Below are positions 32,669 through 40,638 of a DNA stretch of 64,000 bases, in pieces (position 1 is the first letter of the stretch; each line of letters begins with the position of its first letter). Both the position numbers and the translations under genes were made by a program. Source of the DNA: XYA12-FULL-58-9 sp001798605 (GTDB taxonomy: Bacteria; Myxococcota; XYA12-FULL-58-9); contig DAINMX010000007.1 in assembly GCA_036736205.1 (NCBI GenBank), forward strand, positions 1-64,000, written 5' to 3'. The notes under the pieces are model-generated. The model saw only the letters and a list, made by a program, of their open reading frames with translations. It had not been told where the DNA came from and ran no database searches.

Positions 32669-34300
32669 TCAACGTGGGTTGCGGGCGTAGTAGTCAGAAA
32701 TGATCTGTTTGACCTTCGGGGTGTCGCGGTGGCTTGGCGATACCTTCACGAACTGCTCGTAGGCTTGCACAGCGCTCTTCTCGCGACCGAGTAGCATGTA
32801 GGCCACTCCCAGTGAGCGATATGCCAGGCCATACTGCGGATTGGCGGCCAAGCACTCTTTGAGCTCATCGATTGCCAATGCGACCTTTTTCTCTCTTAGA
32901 TACAGATTACCCTGCTTGTAATGCAGGTCCGCTGCGGCATCTTTGCTTGGCGCAGATGGCGCCACGGGTGGCGGCGGAACTGCGGGGGACTGTGGCACCC
33001 CGGACTCGACGGTAGGTGCGGGACGCAAAGGGCGGTCATCAGCCGGGTCGACATCATCCTCTCGCCCTTTTCCCTTGCGGCGACCTTTCTTCTGTTTTTG
33101 TCGCTTGCCGCGATTGCCGTCAAGAGCCACATCGTTGTACGGCTGCCCGTCGTCGGAAATTGGCTGCGACGGCTCAATATCGGCGGTGGGCACTCTTCCG
33201 GTGGTCGGCACGGCTCCGGTGGTTGACGTTGAATCAATAGTAGGCACCGGCTCGGGTATCGGCGACAGCTGAGCGATTTCGACCGGTTCACGCGCAGCAC
33301 CGGGAACCGGGAGACCAGGGATGCGGACAATTCCCGCGGCCCACAACGCCGTCCCGGTCAGAAACAAAGCCAGTGCCGCAACAACCATAGGCATGCGACC
33401 GCTTCGGGCCTCCCGGCGAAAGACCGCCTCGTCCATGGGCACCGTACCGGCTCGACCCCCATACCCCCTGCCTGGCAAAGAATTGACAGACCAGTCCATC
33501 TCGGCAGTCGACTCGACTTGGGTGCGCGGCTCTGTATCGCGAGGCGCAACAACCGGCGTGGGCTCGACAGCGATTCCTATTGGTTCTGGAATGATGGGCC
33601 GCGGCTCAACCCTCATTACGGACTTTGGAACGGGCGGTTCAGGTTGATACTCGGGAGGTGGAACGATCCCATGCATCTCTGGCTGATGCATATCTTGCGC
33701 ATAAATCGCATGGGCAGGTTGCACAGGTTGCACAGCGGCCGTCTCCGCCAGTGCAGTCCACTGAGTGTTGCCATGGCAGTCGTTTTGGTCAGCACCGTCC
33801 GAGCCCGTCCCCATCGTCGGCACCGGTATATCGAGGGGTGCCTCCATGAATGACTCAATGGGCGCTGTCTCCCACAGGTCTGTTTCCCCGGCTCCTACCT
33901 CATCAACTAAACTGGTCTGCACAGGCGGTAGAGGGGGCGGCCCTGACGGTGGCCCGGGTGCTGCCTCAATGTACACCGGCTCAGAGGGTGGCTGTGGTTC
34001 TGCCTCAATGTACGGCGGCTCTGATGGTGGCTGTGGCGCTACCCCAATGTGTGGCGGCAACCCAGCGTGCGCCAGCGGCTCAACCTGAGGCGGTGACTCG
34101 AACTCAGGAACCTCAATCCGTGGGGGCTCAGATTCCAACGGATCGTCGGCCGGCATTTCGGTTTCCAAGCGCACTGATCCCCCGCTCGAAACGATCAACG
34201 CCGCACTGCACGCATTGCAGGGGATTGTGGCCTCTCCGGCAGCCACAATGGACGAGCTGACGAAGACCGGCTTTTTGCACTTCAAACAGGTGATCAACAT
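32669..34300 (-). CDS. MJ0042 zinc-ribbon protein with membrane span and C-terminal TPRs
   Basis: The start at 34300 puts the zinc ribbon at the very N-terminus (C5xxC8 and C28xxC31), with the same spacing as in the GltJ-like protein at 40639. The frame upstream is not conserved. Of 543 residues, about 40-300 are Pro/Glu-rich and disordered, with repeated EPP/EAEPQPPSEP units. One membrane span follows (about 305-325; MVVAALALFLTGTALWAAGIV). Then come a basic segment (KRQKQKKGRRKGKGRED) and C-terminal TPRs (about 455-535; AAADLHYKQGNLYLREKKVALAIDELKECLAANPQYG). The ribbon should be cytoplasmic and the TPRs periplasmic. It may be a regulatory scaffold related in design to GltJ. Confidence 0.75.
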   Translation of the reverse strand: MLITCLKCKKPVFVSSSIVAAGEATIPCNACSAALIVSSGGSVRLETEMPADDPLESEPPRIEVPEFESPPQVEPLAHAGLPPHIGVAPQPPSEPPYIEAEPQPPSEPVYIEAAPGPPSGPPPLPPVQTSLVDEVGAGETDLWETAPIESFMEAPLDIPVPTMGTGSDGADQNDCHGNTQWTALAETAAVQPVQPAHAIYAQDMHQPEMHGIVPPPEYQPEPPVPKSVMRVEPRPIIPEPIGIAVEPTPVVAPRDTEPRTQVESTAEMDWSVNSLPGRGYGGRAGTVPMDEAVFRREARSGRMPMVVAALALFLTGTALWAAGIVRIPGLPVPGAAREPVEIAQLSPIPEPVPTIDSTSTTGAVPTTGRVPTADIEPSQPISDDGQPYNDVALDGNRGKRQKQKKGRRKGKGREDDVDPADDRPLRPAPTVESGVPQSPAVPPPPVAPSAPSKDAAADLHYKQGNLYLREKKVALAIDELKECLAANPQYGLAYRSLGVAYMLLGREKSAVQAYEQFVKVSPSHRDTPKVKQIISDYYARNPR

Positions 34301-34493
34301 GTTTCCGCTCGGAGCCCGCACCCTGAGAATCCACCCCAGGATTGGTGAAATCATAGCACCCGATCGACAAAAGACCCAACTTCAATGCAAATTCTATACG
34401 GATACGGATTGAAAGGTGCATTGGACAACGGGAACGGGTTTAGACGACAAACCGTCCCTCCCATCTCGCCGCAACCTCTGATAGGTTGTCCCC

Positions 34494-35876
34494 GTGTCAA
34501 CCGTACTCATAGCCGACGACGAAGCCAACCTGCGCAAGGTCCTATGCGCGCTGCTAGAGCGAGATGGTCATGAAACCATGGCTGTGGCCGATGGCGAGCA
34601 GGCTTTGCAGGTTATCAAAGGGGGTGGCATCGACATCCTCATCACCGATCTCAAGATGCCCAAGATGACAGGACTCGAGCTGCTAAGCGAGGTCAACGCG
34701 ATCGAGCCCGGACTTCCGGTTATTGTTATCACCGCACATGGCACTGTCGACACCGCAGTCACAGCGTTGAAAACTGGAGCGTTTGACTACATCACCAAAC
34801 CGTTCGACAAGGATGAGCTTCGCCTTGCCGTTCGCAAGGCGTCGTCTGTAGGGAAGGAATCCCGTCGAGAGCCCCCACTCACACACGAAGGCACGGGCCG
34901 CTTCGGCATGATCGGACAGGCGTCGCCCATGCAAGAGGTCTACTCGATCATCGAAAAGGTCGCTGCCACACCGTCGACGGTACTCATCACTGGGGAATCT
35001 GGCACAGGCAAAGAGCTCGTCGCAACTGCATTGCACCAGAACAGCAAGCGACGGGAACAACCACTGATCAAGGTCAATTGCGCCGCCATCCCTAAAGACC
35101 TCATGGAAAGTGAATTCTTCGGTTACGAAAAGGGCGCATTCACTGGGGCCGTGAGTTCCAAACCAGGTAGGTTCGAGCTCGCCGATACCGGCACGCTGTT
35201 TCTTGACGAGATCGCAGAAATCCCCAACGAGATGCAGGTCAAGCTCTTGCGCGCCCTGCAAGAGAATGAGTTGGAGCGGGTGGGTGGCATCCGGACGATC
35301 CGAGTCGACGTGCGCGTCGTCGCCGCCACCAACCGAAACCTCGCGGAAGAGATTGCAGCCGGTCGGTTCCGGGAAGACCTCTATTATCGACTCAATGTTG
35401 TTCCCATACGACTGCCACCGTTGCGGGATCGCACTGACGACATCCCGTTGTTGGTGAAAGCATTCGTCACCAAGTACAATGAGCGGTTGCAGAAGAACAT
35501 CACGGGACTCTCAGAGACCGCCATCGCCGCTTTGAGATCCTATGCGTGGCCAGGCAACATCCGTGAGCTTGAGAACGTCATCGAACGAACTTCTCTGTTC
35601 GCAGAGAGCGACGTCGTCGAGTTGGCAGATCTTCCCGAGCCCTTGCGATCTCCTATCACCGGTGGACACCTTGGGCGATCCCTCGACACAACCAATGCGT
35701 CCATGAAAGAGATCGTCAGGCAAGCAACCGAAGAGCTGGAGCGCGATCTCATCGTCAAGGCACTGGAAACAACCGGGGGAAACGTTACTCGGGCCGCCCA
35801 CCTCTTGCGCATCAGCCGCAAAGGCTTGCAGAACAAGATGAAGGAGTTTGACTTGCGCAACGGGGAAAGGACTTGA
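34494..35876 (+). CDS. Sigma54-dependent response regulator (NtrC family)
   Basis: A 460-residue protein starting at GTG 34494. The receiver domain (1-120) has phospho-acceptor Asp52 in ILITDLKMPK, with TAHG and the switch lysine in ITKPF. The AAA+ domain has Walker A GESGTGKE, the sigma54-contact loop GAFTGA, Walker B LFLDEI and the arginine-finger region RFREDLYYRLNV. The C-terminal Fis-type helix-turn-helix reads ALETTGGNVTRAAHLLRISRKGLQNKM. It activates sigma54 promoters after phosphorylation. No histidine kinase is adjacent, so it is an orphan; myxobacteria have many such regulators. The target genes are unknown. Confidence 0.92.
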   Translation: MSTVLIADDEANLRKVLCALLERDGHETMAVADGEQALQVIKGGGIDILITDLKMPKMTGLELLSEVNAIEPGLPVIVITAHGTVDTAVTALKTGAFDYITKPFDKDELRLAVRKASSVGKESRREPPLTHEGTGRFGMIGQASPMQEVYSIIEKVAATPSTVLITGESGTGKELVATALHQNSKRREQPLIKVNCAAIPKDLMESEFFGYEKGAFTGAVSSKPGRFELADTGTLFLDEIAEIPNEMQVKLLRALQENELERVGGIRTIRVDVRVVAATNRNLAEEIAAGRFREDLYYRLNVVPIRLPPLRDRTDDIPLLVKAFVTKYNERLQKNITGLSETAIAALRSYAWPGNIRELENVIERTSLFAESDVVELADLPEPLRSPITGGHLGRSLDTTNASMKEIVRQATEELERDLIVKALETTGGNVTRAAHLLRISRKGLQNKMKEFDLRNGERT

Positions 35877-35975
35877 CCTTCTAACCGCTCGCGTCTAGCC
35901 TAGCCGCCGAGCTCGATTTTGGATTGTTTCTCAAGGGTTGGGAGATATCCACGGCTCAAGCCATCGGGAGCAGCG

Positions 35976-37379
35976 ATGCCTAAACGGTTGTGTTTGCACT
36001 TTTTGCTGATCCTCGTTTTGGTGGCCCTTGGCAGCGTGGCGTCGGCGGCAGAGATAACAGACGTGGCGGACGCAGCCGACACCATCATCATTGGCGACAC
36101 CGAGCGTCCTGATCCTTTCGATTTGTACATGGGCGTCGCCTTCAGGATGCACCTGTCCAACGGCAAGATCACTCGCGAGCCTCTCGTTCGCCAGGGGTTG
36201 TCATCTGACGGCTGTGAGGAGGGCAACAGTCGCGATTGCCTGCCGGTGGATGAGGCCGAGTGGGAACGGGGAGTCAATGTCCTCGACATCAAGTCCCAGA
36301 TCGGCATTTTTCACGACCTCGCCGCCGTGCTCAATTTTCATTACGTGCTTGGTGACACCACGGCGCTCAAATACGCAAAGGGAGTCACTCCTGACACCAG
36401 CTCGATCGATCCCAAGACAGGGGACGCCAACGATTCCCTGTTCGTGCTCGGCGAGACGTTCGACGATGGTTTCCGCAGCAAGCACACTGGTTGGGGCAAC
36501 ATCGACGAGTTCGGCTACCGAACTGGGGGTATGGACTTCGGGCTCAAATGGGCAGCCCTGAGCGACGAACGCGACGAGAGCAAGCCCATGTGGCAGCTAT
36601 CGTTCATTTGGTCCAATCCTTGGCTCGCCGATGCGTTCTCATTTAGCAAACGAGCCAGCGAGGACAAACCCGGTTCAGTAGGTGATGGCGTACACTACCT
36701 CACTTTCGGCACAGCACTGTCGAAACGCATTGGCAATTTTGGTCTCATCGGCATCGACCCCAATGAAAATCGCCGCGGTTACATCGACCCCTACATGGAA
36801 TTCACTTACACACTGCCGGTTCCCTCAGCTCAGGCCCCCAAGGCCCTGACCCGCTCCTATGAAGACTTTGGTCGCAAGCCCCCCCACCGTGCCGAGCTCA
36901 ATGCTGGCATGGAGATTGTGGCGGTCGAGGATCTGAAGAACAGCCGCAAGGTCGCCATCGATCTCGGCATCCGCACGGCATTTTATAGCGAGGGCCGCAG
37001 CTATGGTTTGCTCAGCGACGCCCTGGGGGAGATGACCTACGTCGAGCAGGCATTTGGAGTCCGGGGTTTGTTGGGCCTTTATATTCAAGCGGCAGAGTTT
37101 CTGCGCTTCCAGGCAGGTCTCTCATTCGGTTACATGAATGAGCACTTTGTCACCTATGAGGAGGTGGGGAGCGACGAAAACGGCGACAACCAAGTACTCC
37201 CCCCCGATTCTGATTTGAACACCGAAAAAGACGTCATCAACCCCTACTTCTGCCACAACTCGAGCGGTGACGTCTGCTCTGAAAAAAATCTGCCATCGTA
37301 CGATCAGGTAGGCTTCCGCTTCAAAGACGAGCAGCACGTGGTTTTCAGCTGGTTCGCCTCATTGATCTTCACCTTCTGA
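35976..37379 (+). CDS. Outer-membrane beta-barrel-like protein
   Basis: The ATG at 35976 follows GGGAG and starts a classical signal peptide (MPKRLCLHFLLILVLVALGSVASA, cut before AE). The mature protein of about 440 residues alternates amphipathic strands (YMGVAFRMHL, VNVLDIKSQIGIFHDLAAVLNFHYVLG, MDFGLKWAAL, WQLSFIW). It ends with a C-terminal aromatic, HVVFSWFASLIFTF, the usual outer-membrane barrel signature for BAM recognition. Acidic loops between strands could bind cations. The family is not recognised and the substrate is unknown. It follows the response regulator by 99 bases and is probably a separate unit. Confidence 0.7.
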   Translation: MPKRLCLHFLLILVLVALGSVASAAEITDVADAADTIIIGDTERPDPFDLYMGVAFRMHLSNGKITREPLVRQGLSSDGCEEGNSRDCLPVDEAEWERGVNVLDIKSQIGIFHDLAAVLNFHYVLGDTTALKYAKGVTPDTSSIDPKTGDANDSLFVLGETFDDGFRSKHTGWGNIDEFGYRTGGMDFGLKWAALSDERDESKPMWQLSFIWSNPWLADAFSFSKRASEDKPGSVGDGVHYLTFGTALSKRIGNFGLIGIDPNENRRGYIDPYMEFTYTLPVPSAQAPKALTRSYEDFGRKPPHRAELNAGMEIVAVEDLKNSRKVAIDLGIRTAFYSEGRSYGLLSDALGEMTYVEQAFGVRGLLGLYIQAAEFLRFQAGLSFGYMNEHFVTYEEVGSDENGDNQVLPPDSDLNTEKDVINPYFCHNSSGDVCSEKNLPSYDQVGFRFKDEQHVVFSWFASLIFTF

Positions 37380-37403
37380 TCCCCAACACTGGAGCGAGGT
37401 TCC

Positions 37404-37580
37404 ATGCATCTCAAGTCATTATTCATCGGCGTACTCATTGGCGCGGCTCTGGCCACTGGGGCACTCTTGACCTTCGGCGATCAAATTCTCGGCGGAGTTG
37501 CCGACACGACAAAACAGGTCGGCAAGTCCGTAGAGAAGGCAGGCAAGGCCATCGAGAAACAGGGCGACCAGTTGAACTAA
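37404..37580 (+). CDS. Small single-span membrane protein (58 aa)
   Basis: ATG 37404 with GGAGCGAGG upstream; TAA 37578-37580. Residues 5-24 are a hydrophobic helix (SLFIGVLIGAALATGALLTF). A short amphipathic lysine-rich helix follows (DTTKQVGKSVEKAGKAIEKQG). It looks like a small inner-membrane or entericidin-like toxic-lipoprotein-type peptide, but it lacks a lipobox cysteine. It sits 24 bases after the barrel gene and 55 before mtnP. Short but well formed, with good codon use. Confidence 0.6.
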   Translation: MHLKSLFIGVLIGAALATGALLTFGDQILGGVADTTKQVGKSVEKAGKAIEKQGDQLN

Positions 37581-37635
37581 GCCACAGATTCATGGTGCAC
37601 TTACATCGCCGACGACACAAACGAAGCGGTATCAC

Positions 37636-38520
37636 ATGACAACAGTAGGCATCATAGGGGGTACAGGGCTGTACGCCCTCGATGGGCTCTCTTTTGCACG
37701 GGAAATCAAAGTCGACACGCCATTTGGCAGCCCATCAGATGTGTTGGTCACTGGCGACCTCGAGAGTGTTCACTTGGTGTTCGTCCCACGCCATGGACGG
37801 GGGCACAGTCTACTGCCAACCGAGGTGCCATACAGAGCCAATGTCTTCGCCCTCAAGAGCCTCGGTGTGGAGTGGTTGATCTCTGTGTCAGCGGTCGGGT
37901 CGATGCGAGAGGATATCAATCCTGGAGACTTCGTCGTACCATCACAATTTGTCGACCGGACCCACGGCCAACGTCCCAGCACCTTCTTCGGTGAGGGCAT
38001 CGTTGCACACGTGGGCCTCGGGGATCCCGTCTGCTCTCCCCTCGCTGAGCACCTGGCGGCAAGTGTCGTTGCGTGCGGGGTGCAGTGCCATCCCAAAGGT
38101 ACATACGTCTGCATGGAAGGCCCGGCGTTCTCAACTCGTGCTGAGTCGAGCATCTATCGCAGCTGGGAAGTCGACGTCATCGGCATGACCGCCATTCCAG
38201 AATGCAAATTGGCACGTGAAGCCGAGATGCATTACGCCACCCTCGCGTTGGTAACCGACTACGATTGCTGGCACCAAAGCGAAAAGGATGTCAGCGCCAG
38301 CGCCGTTGTCGAGATCCTCAAACGCAATGCCGCCAACGTACGACGAGTCTTGGAACACGCGCTGCCCGGTATGGACGCAATGGACAAACAACACGCCGAA
38401 CATGCCCACTGTGGCTGCGCCACTGCCCTCGCCTCAGCAATCCTCACCCACGAGGGCGCAATACCAAAGGAGCGCAAAGAGGTGCTGCAGCCGATCATTG
38501 GCAAGTACGTAACCACGTAA
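37636..38520 (+). CDS. mtnP: S-methyl-5'-thioadenosine phosphorylase (MTAP/PNP family)
   Basis: A 294-residue enzyme with the family N-terminus (VGIIGGTGLYALDG), phosphate-binding RHGRGHSLLPTEVPYRANVFALKSLGVEWL, and the substrate segment CMEGPAFSTRAESSIYRSWEVDVIGMTAIPECKLAREAEMHYATLALVTDYD (given here in pieces of the well-known MTAP signature). It cleaves methylthioadenosine (or inosine in close relatives) to adenine and methylthioribose-1-phosphate in methionine salvage. The C-terminal HAHCGCATALASAI is usual for MTAP. Other salvage genes are absent nearby. MTAP versus MTI phosphorylase cannot be settled from sequence alone. Confidence 0.88.
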   Translation: MTTVGIIGGTGLYALDGLSFAREIKVDTPFGSPSDVLVTGDLESVHLVFVPRHGRGHSLLPTEVPYRANVFALKSLGVEWLISVSAVGSMREDINPGDFVVPSQFVDRTHGQRPSTFFGEGIVAHVGLGDPVCSPLAEHLAASVVACGVQCHPKGTYVCMEGPAFSTRAESSIYRSWEVDVIGMTAIPECKLAREAEMHYATLALVTDYDCWHQSEKDVSASAVVEILKRNAANVRRVLEHALPGMDAMDKQHAEHAHCGCATALASAILTHEGAIPKERKEVLQPIIGKYVTT

Positions 38521-38576
38521 CCCACGTAATCTGATCGCGTTGATCGACGTCACGCAGTCATTTATTGTCCCCATTT

Positions 38577-40217
38577 ATGAAACGGGGACTCAACCTATTT
38601 AAGACAGAAGACTATTGGGCCATATGGCTCGGTCTATTGGTCATTGTGATTGCGGTGGCCTTTTTCTGGTCGGGATCGACCTTGAAGCCGTGGGTAGTGA
38701 AGCCTGGATCTTGGTCGACTTTGGCGGAGCTCGGAAGTGATTTCGCCAAACACGCCGGCGGCTACGTTGCCATTCTGTTTGGTTTCGGTGCGGTGTTCGC
38801 CCTCAGCATGAAGGTGATGGGCCGCGATGTGCGGCAGTTCCTCCTCGGTTTCGTCGTTTTGTTCGCTGGTGCCCTCGCCATTTTTTACCTCGCCGGTTGG
38901 TCGATCATGCAAAAAGCCGACCTTGGGGCACCCCTGTTGGCGCTTCTGGTGGGATTGGTCATTGGCAACATCAAGGCGATGCCCCATTGGATCGCAGCGT
39001 CTCTGCGGACTGAGTATTACATCAAGACCGGCATCGTCCTCCTTGGTGCCACTTTGCCGCTGACACTCATTGCGGAAGCTGGCCCCATTGCTTTTCTACA
39101 GGCAACCATCGTGTCGGTGACGACCTGGTTGACCATCTATCTTGCCGCGACCCGGCTCTTCAAGCTCGACCCACGCTTCGGTGCGGTCCTCGGCACCGGA
39201 GGTGCGGTTTGTGGCGTGTCAGGCTCGATCGCCATCGGTGGCGCAGTCCGCGCAGATAAAGATCACATCGCCATCGGTATCGGCGTGGTTTCTGTCTGGG
39301 CTATCGTCATGATTTTTACTCTCGCCATCTTGACCAAGATGATGATCCCGCTGCCGACGGTGGGAATAGCAGGCACGCCTGCACAGGTCACACCGACGGG
39401 CGCGTGGGAACTAAGTCCTGCGGAGGCCGGTGCATGGGTTGGCACTTCTGAATATGCCGATGCTGCGGGGTTCGCGGTCGTCGCCGAGATCGCCGAAGAG
39501 CACGGTGACGCGGCCATCTATGCGTTCACTCTGATGAAGGTCATTGGTCGCGACATCTGGATAGGCATTTGGGCATTTGTCCTATCCATTGTGTCAGTGG
39601 TCTATTGGGAGAAGAAAGATGACGTCAACAGTCCGCACGGTCGCGTGGCAGCCACGGTAATTTGGGAACGATTCCCCAAGTTCGTGCTCGGATTTTTCGC
39701 CGCGACCATCCTCATGTCAATAATCGCGGCACAGGCACCCGAAGATCGCCGGGGCATGGCTCCAATGAAGGGCACGTTCAAATCAAAGGCTCAGAAGGCC
39801 AATTATGACGCAGACTTTTCGTCATTCGTCGTTCCCCAAAATCTCGCTGACCGTTTCATCATCGACACGGGTTCGGGAACCATTTCCTTTGTTGGCAAGA
39901 TGTCTCTCCCGGACCTCCGGGAGATTCTGAAAACGGCGAACTCTGACCAAGCGTGGGCACTCAAGAGCCTACATCACGAGTCGGACTGGTACGAGAGTGT
40001 TCTGCTGCCCAAGGTGATCGACCCAATCAAGACACTGCGCTCGTGGGCGTTCGTCCTCTGTTTTCTGTGTATCGGTCTATCGACCCGCTTCAGAGATTTG
40101 ATGACATTTGGCCTCAAACCCTTTTGGGCTTTCACGATCGGGGTCATCGTCAATGTGCCGCTCGGATTCATTCTCACCACCAAGGTGTTCGTCGACTACT
40201 GGCGCGGCCTCCAATGA
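38577..40217 (+). CDS. YeiH-family (UPF0324) putative anion exporter, long form
   Basis: The ATG at 38577 is used; a TTG four codons upstream is weaker. This polytopic inner-membrane protein has 546 residues, longer than typical YeiH (about 350), due to an extra N-terminal part (residues 1-110) and a soluble insert of about 100 residues (QAPEDRRGMAPMKGTFKSK to DPIKTLRSW). Family marks: KTGIVLLGATLPL, LGTGGAVCGVSGSIAIGGAV and the C-terminal LSTRFRDLMTFGLKPFWAF. Relatives are called putative sulfate exporters, with thin evidence. Its stop codon overlaps the ATG of the next small Cys-rich gene. Confidence 0.85.
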   Translation: MKRGLNLFKTEDYWAIWLGLLVIVIAVAFFWSGSTLKPWVVKPGSWSTLAELGSDFAKHAGGYVAILFGFGAVFALSMKVMGRDVRQFLLGFVVLFAGALAIFYLAGWSIMQKADLGAPLLALLVGLVIGNIKAMPHWIAASLRTEYYIKTGIVLLGATLPLTLIAEAGPIAFLQATIVSVTTWLTIYLAATRLFKLDPRFGAVLGTGGAVCGVSGSIAIGGAVRADKDHIAIGIGVVSVWAIVMIFTLAILTKMMIPLPTVGIAGTPAQVTPTGAWELSPAEAGAWVGTSEYADAAGFAVVAEIAEEHGDAAIYAFTLMKVIGRDIWIGIWAFVLSIVSVVYWEKKDDVNSPHGRVAATVIWERFPKFVLGFFAATILMSIIAAQAPEDRRGMAPMKGTFKSKAQKANYDADFSSFVVPQNLADRFIIDTGSGTISFVGKMSLPDLREILKTANSDQAWALKSLHHESDWYESVLLPKVIDPIKTLRSWAFVLCFLCIGLSTRFRDLMTFGLKPFWAFTIGVIVNVPLGFILTTKVFVDYWRGLQ

Positions 40218-40411
40218 CGACGAGCGAAAGAGTCTGCAGGCGCTGTCGCTATTTCGTCGACGACCCCCATGCTGTCGAACAAGCTTTTGTGGGACTGACG
40301 ATACTGAGCTCCGCATGGGGCGACACCCGCGGCAACCAGGGGTTGTGCATCGTCCATCAGCAGTTCTTGACACCCAAACTCACCTGCAATCACTTCACGA
40401 TACGTAGATGA
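40214..40411 (+). CDS. Four-cysteine small protein (possible metal or Fe-S site), coupled to YeiH gene
   Basis: Its ATG (40214) overlaps the upstream stop codon in ATGA, so translation is coupled. The 65-residue product has the pattern CRRCRYF...GLCIVHQQF...LTCNHF: CxxC near the N-terminus plus two later cysteines each followed by an aromatic. This spacing resembles small zinc or Fe-S cluster proteins such as the small subunits of glycyl-radical benzylsuccinate-type enzymes, but no radical enzyme is adjacent. It may be an accessory or redox sensor of the transporter. Unrecognised otherwise. Confidence 0.6.
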   Translation: MTTSERVCRRCRYFVDDPHAVEQAFVGLTILSSAWGDTRGNQGLCIVHQQFLTPKLTCNHFTIRR

Positions 40412-40638
40412 GCTGGTTATGATCCGCCCGCCTCCGGCCGCCCGCGGCGTCGGGATCGTTCATGAGAGAAACGGGACAGACCCTGTGCCCAAGCGAGCGC
40501 CTGCGGTGGCAACGGGGCGCGCGGTATTCACCGAGAACAAGGAAGCCGCCGAAGTGATGCACTCAATCGAGACGAGAGTCTTTGGAGGCGGAACCGAGCG
40601 TGCCCAGTTGCCGCCGCAAAGCGAACGGCGACACAGGG

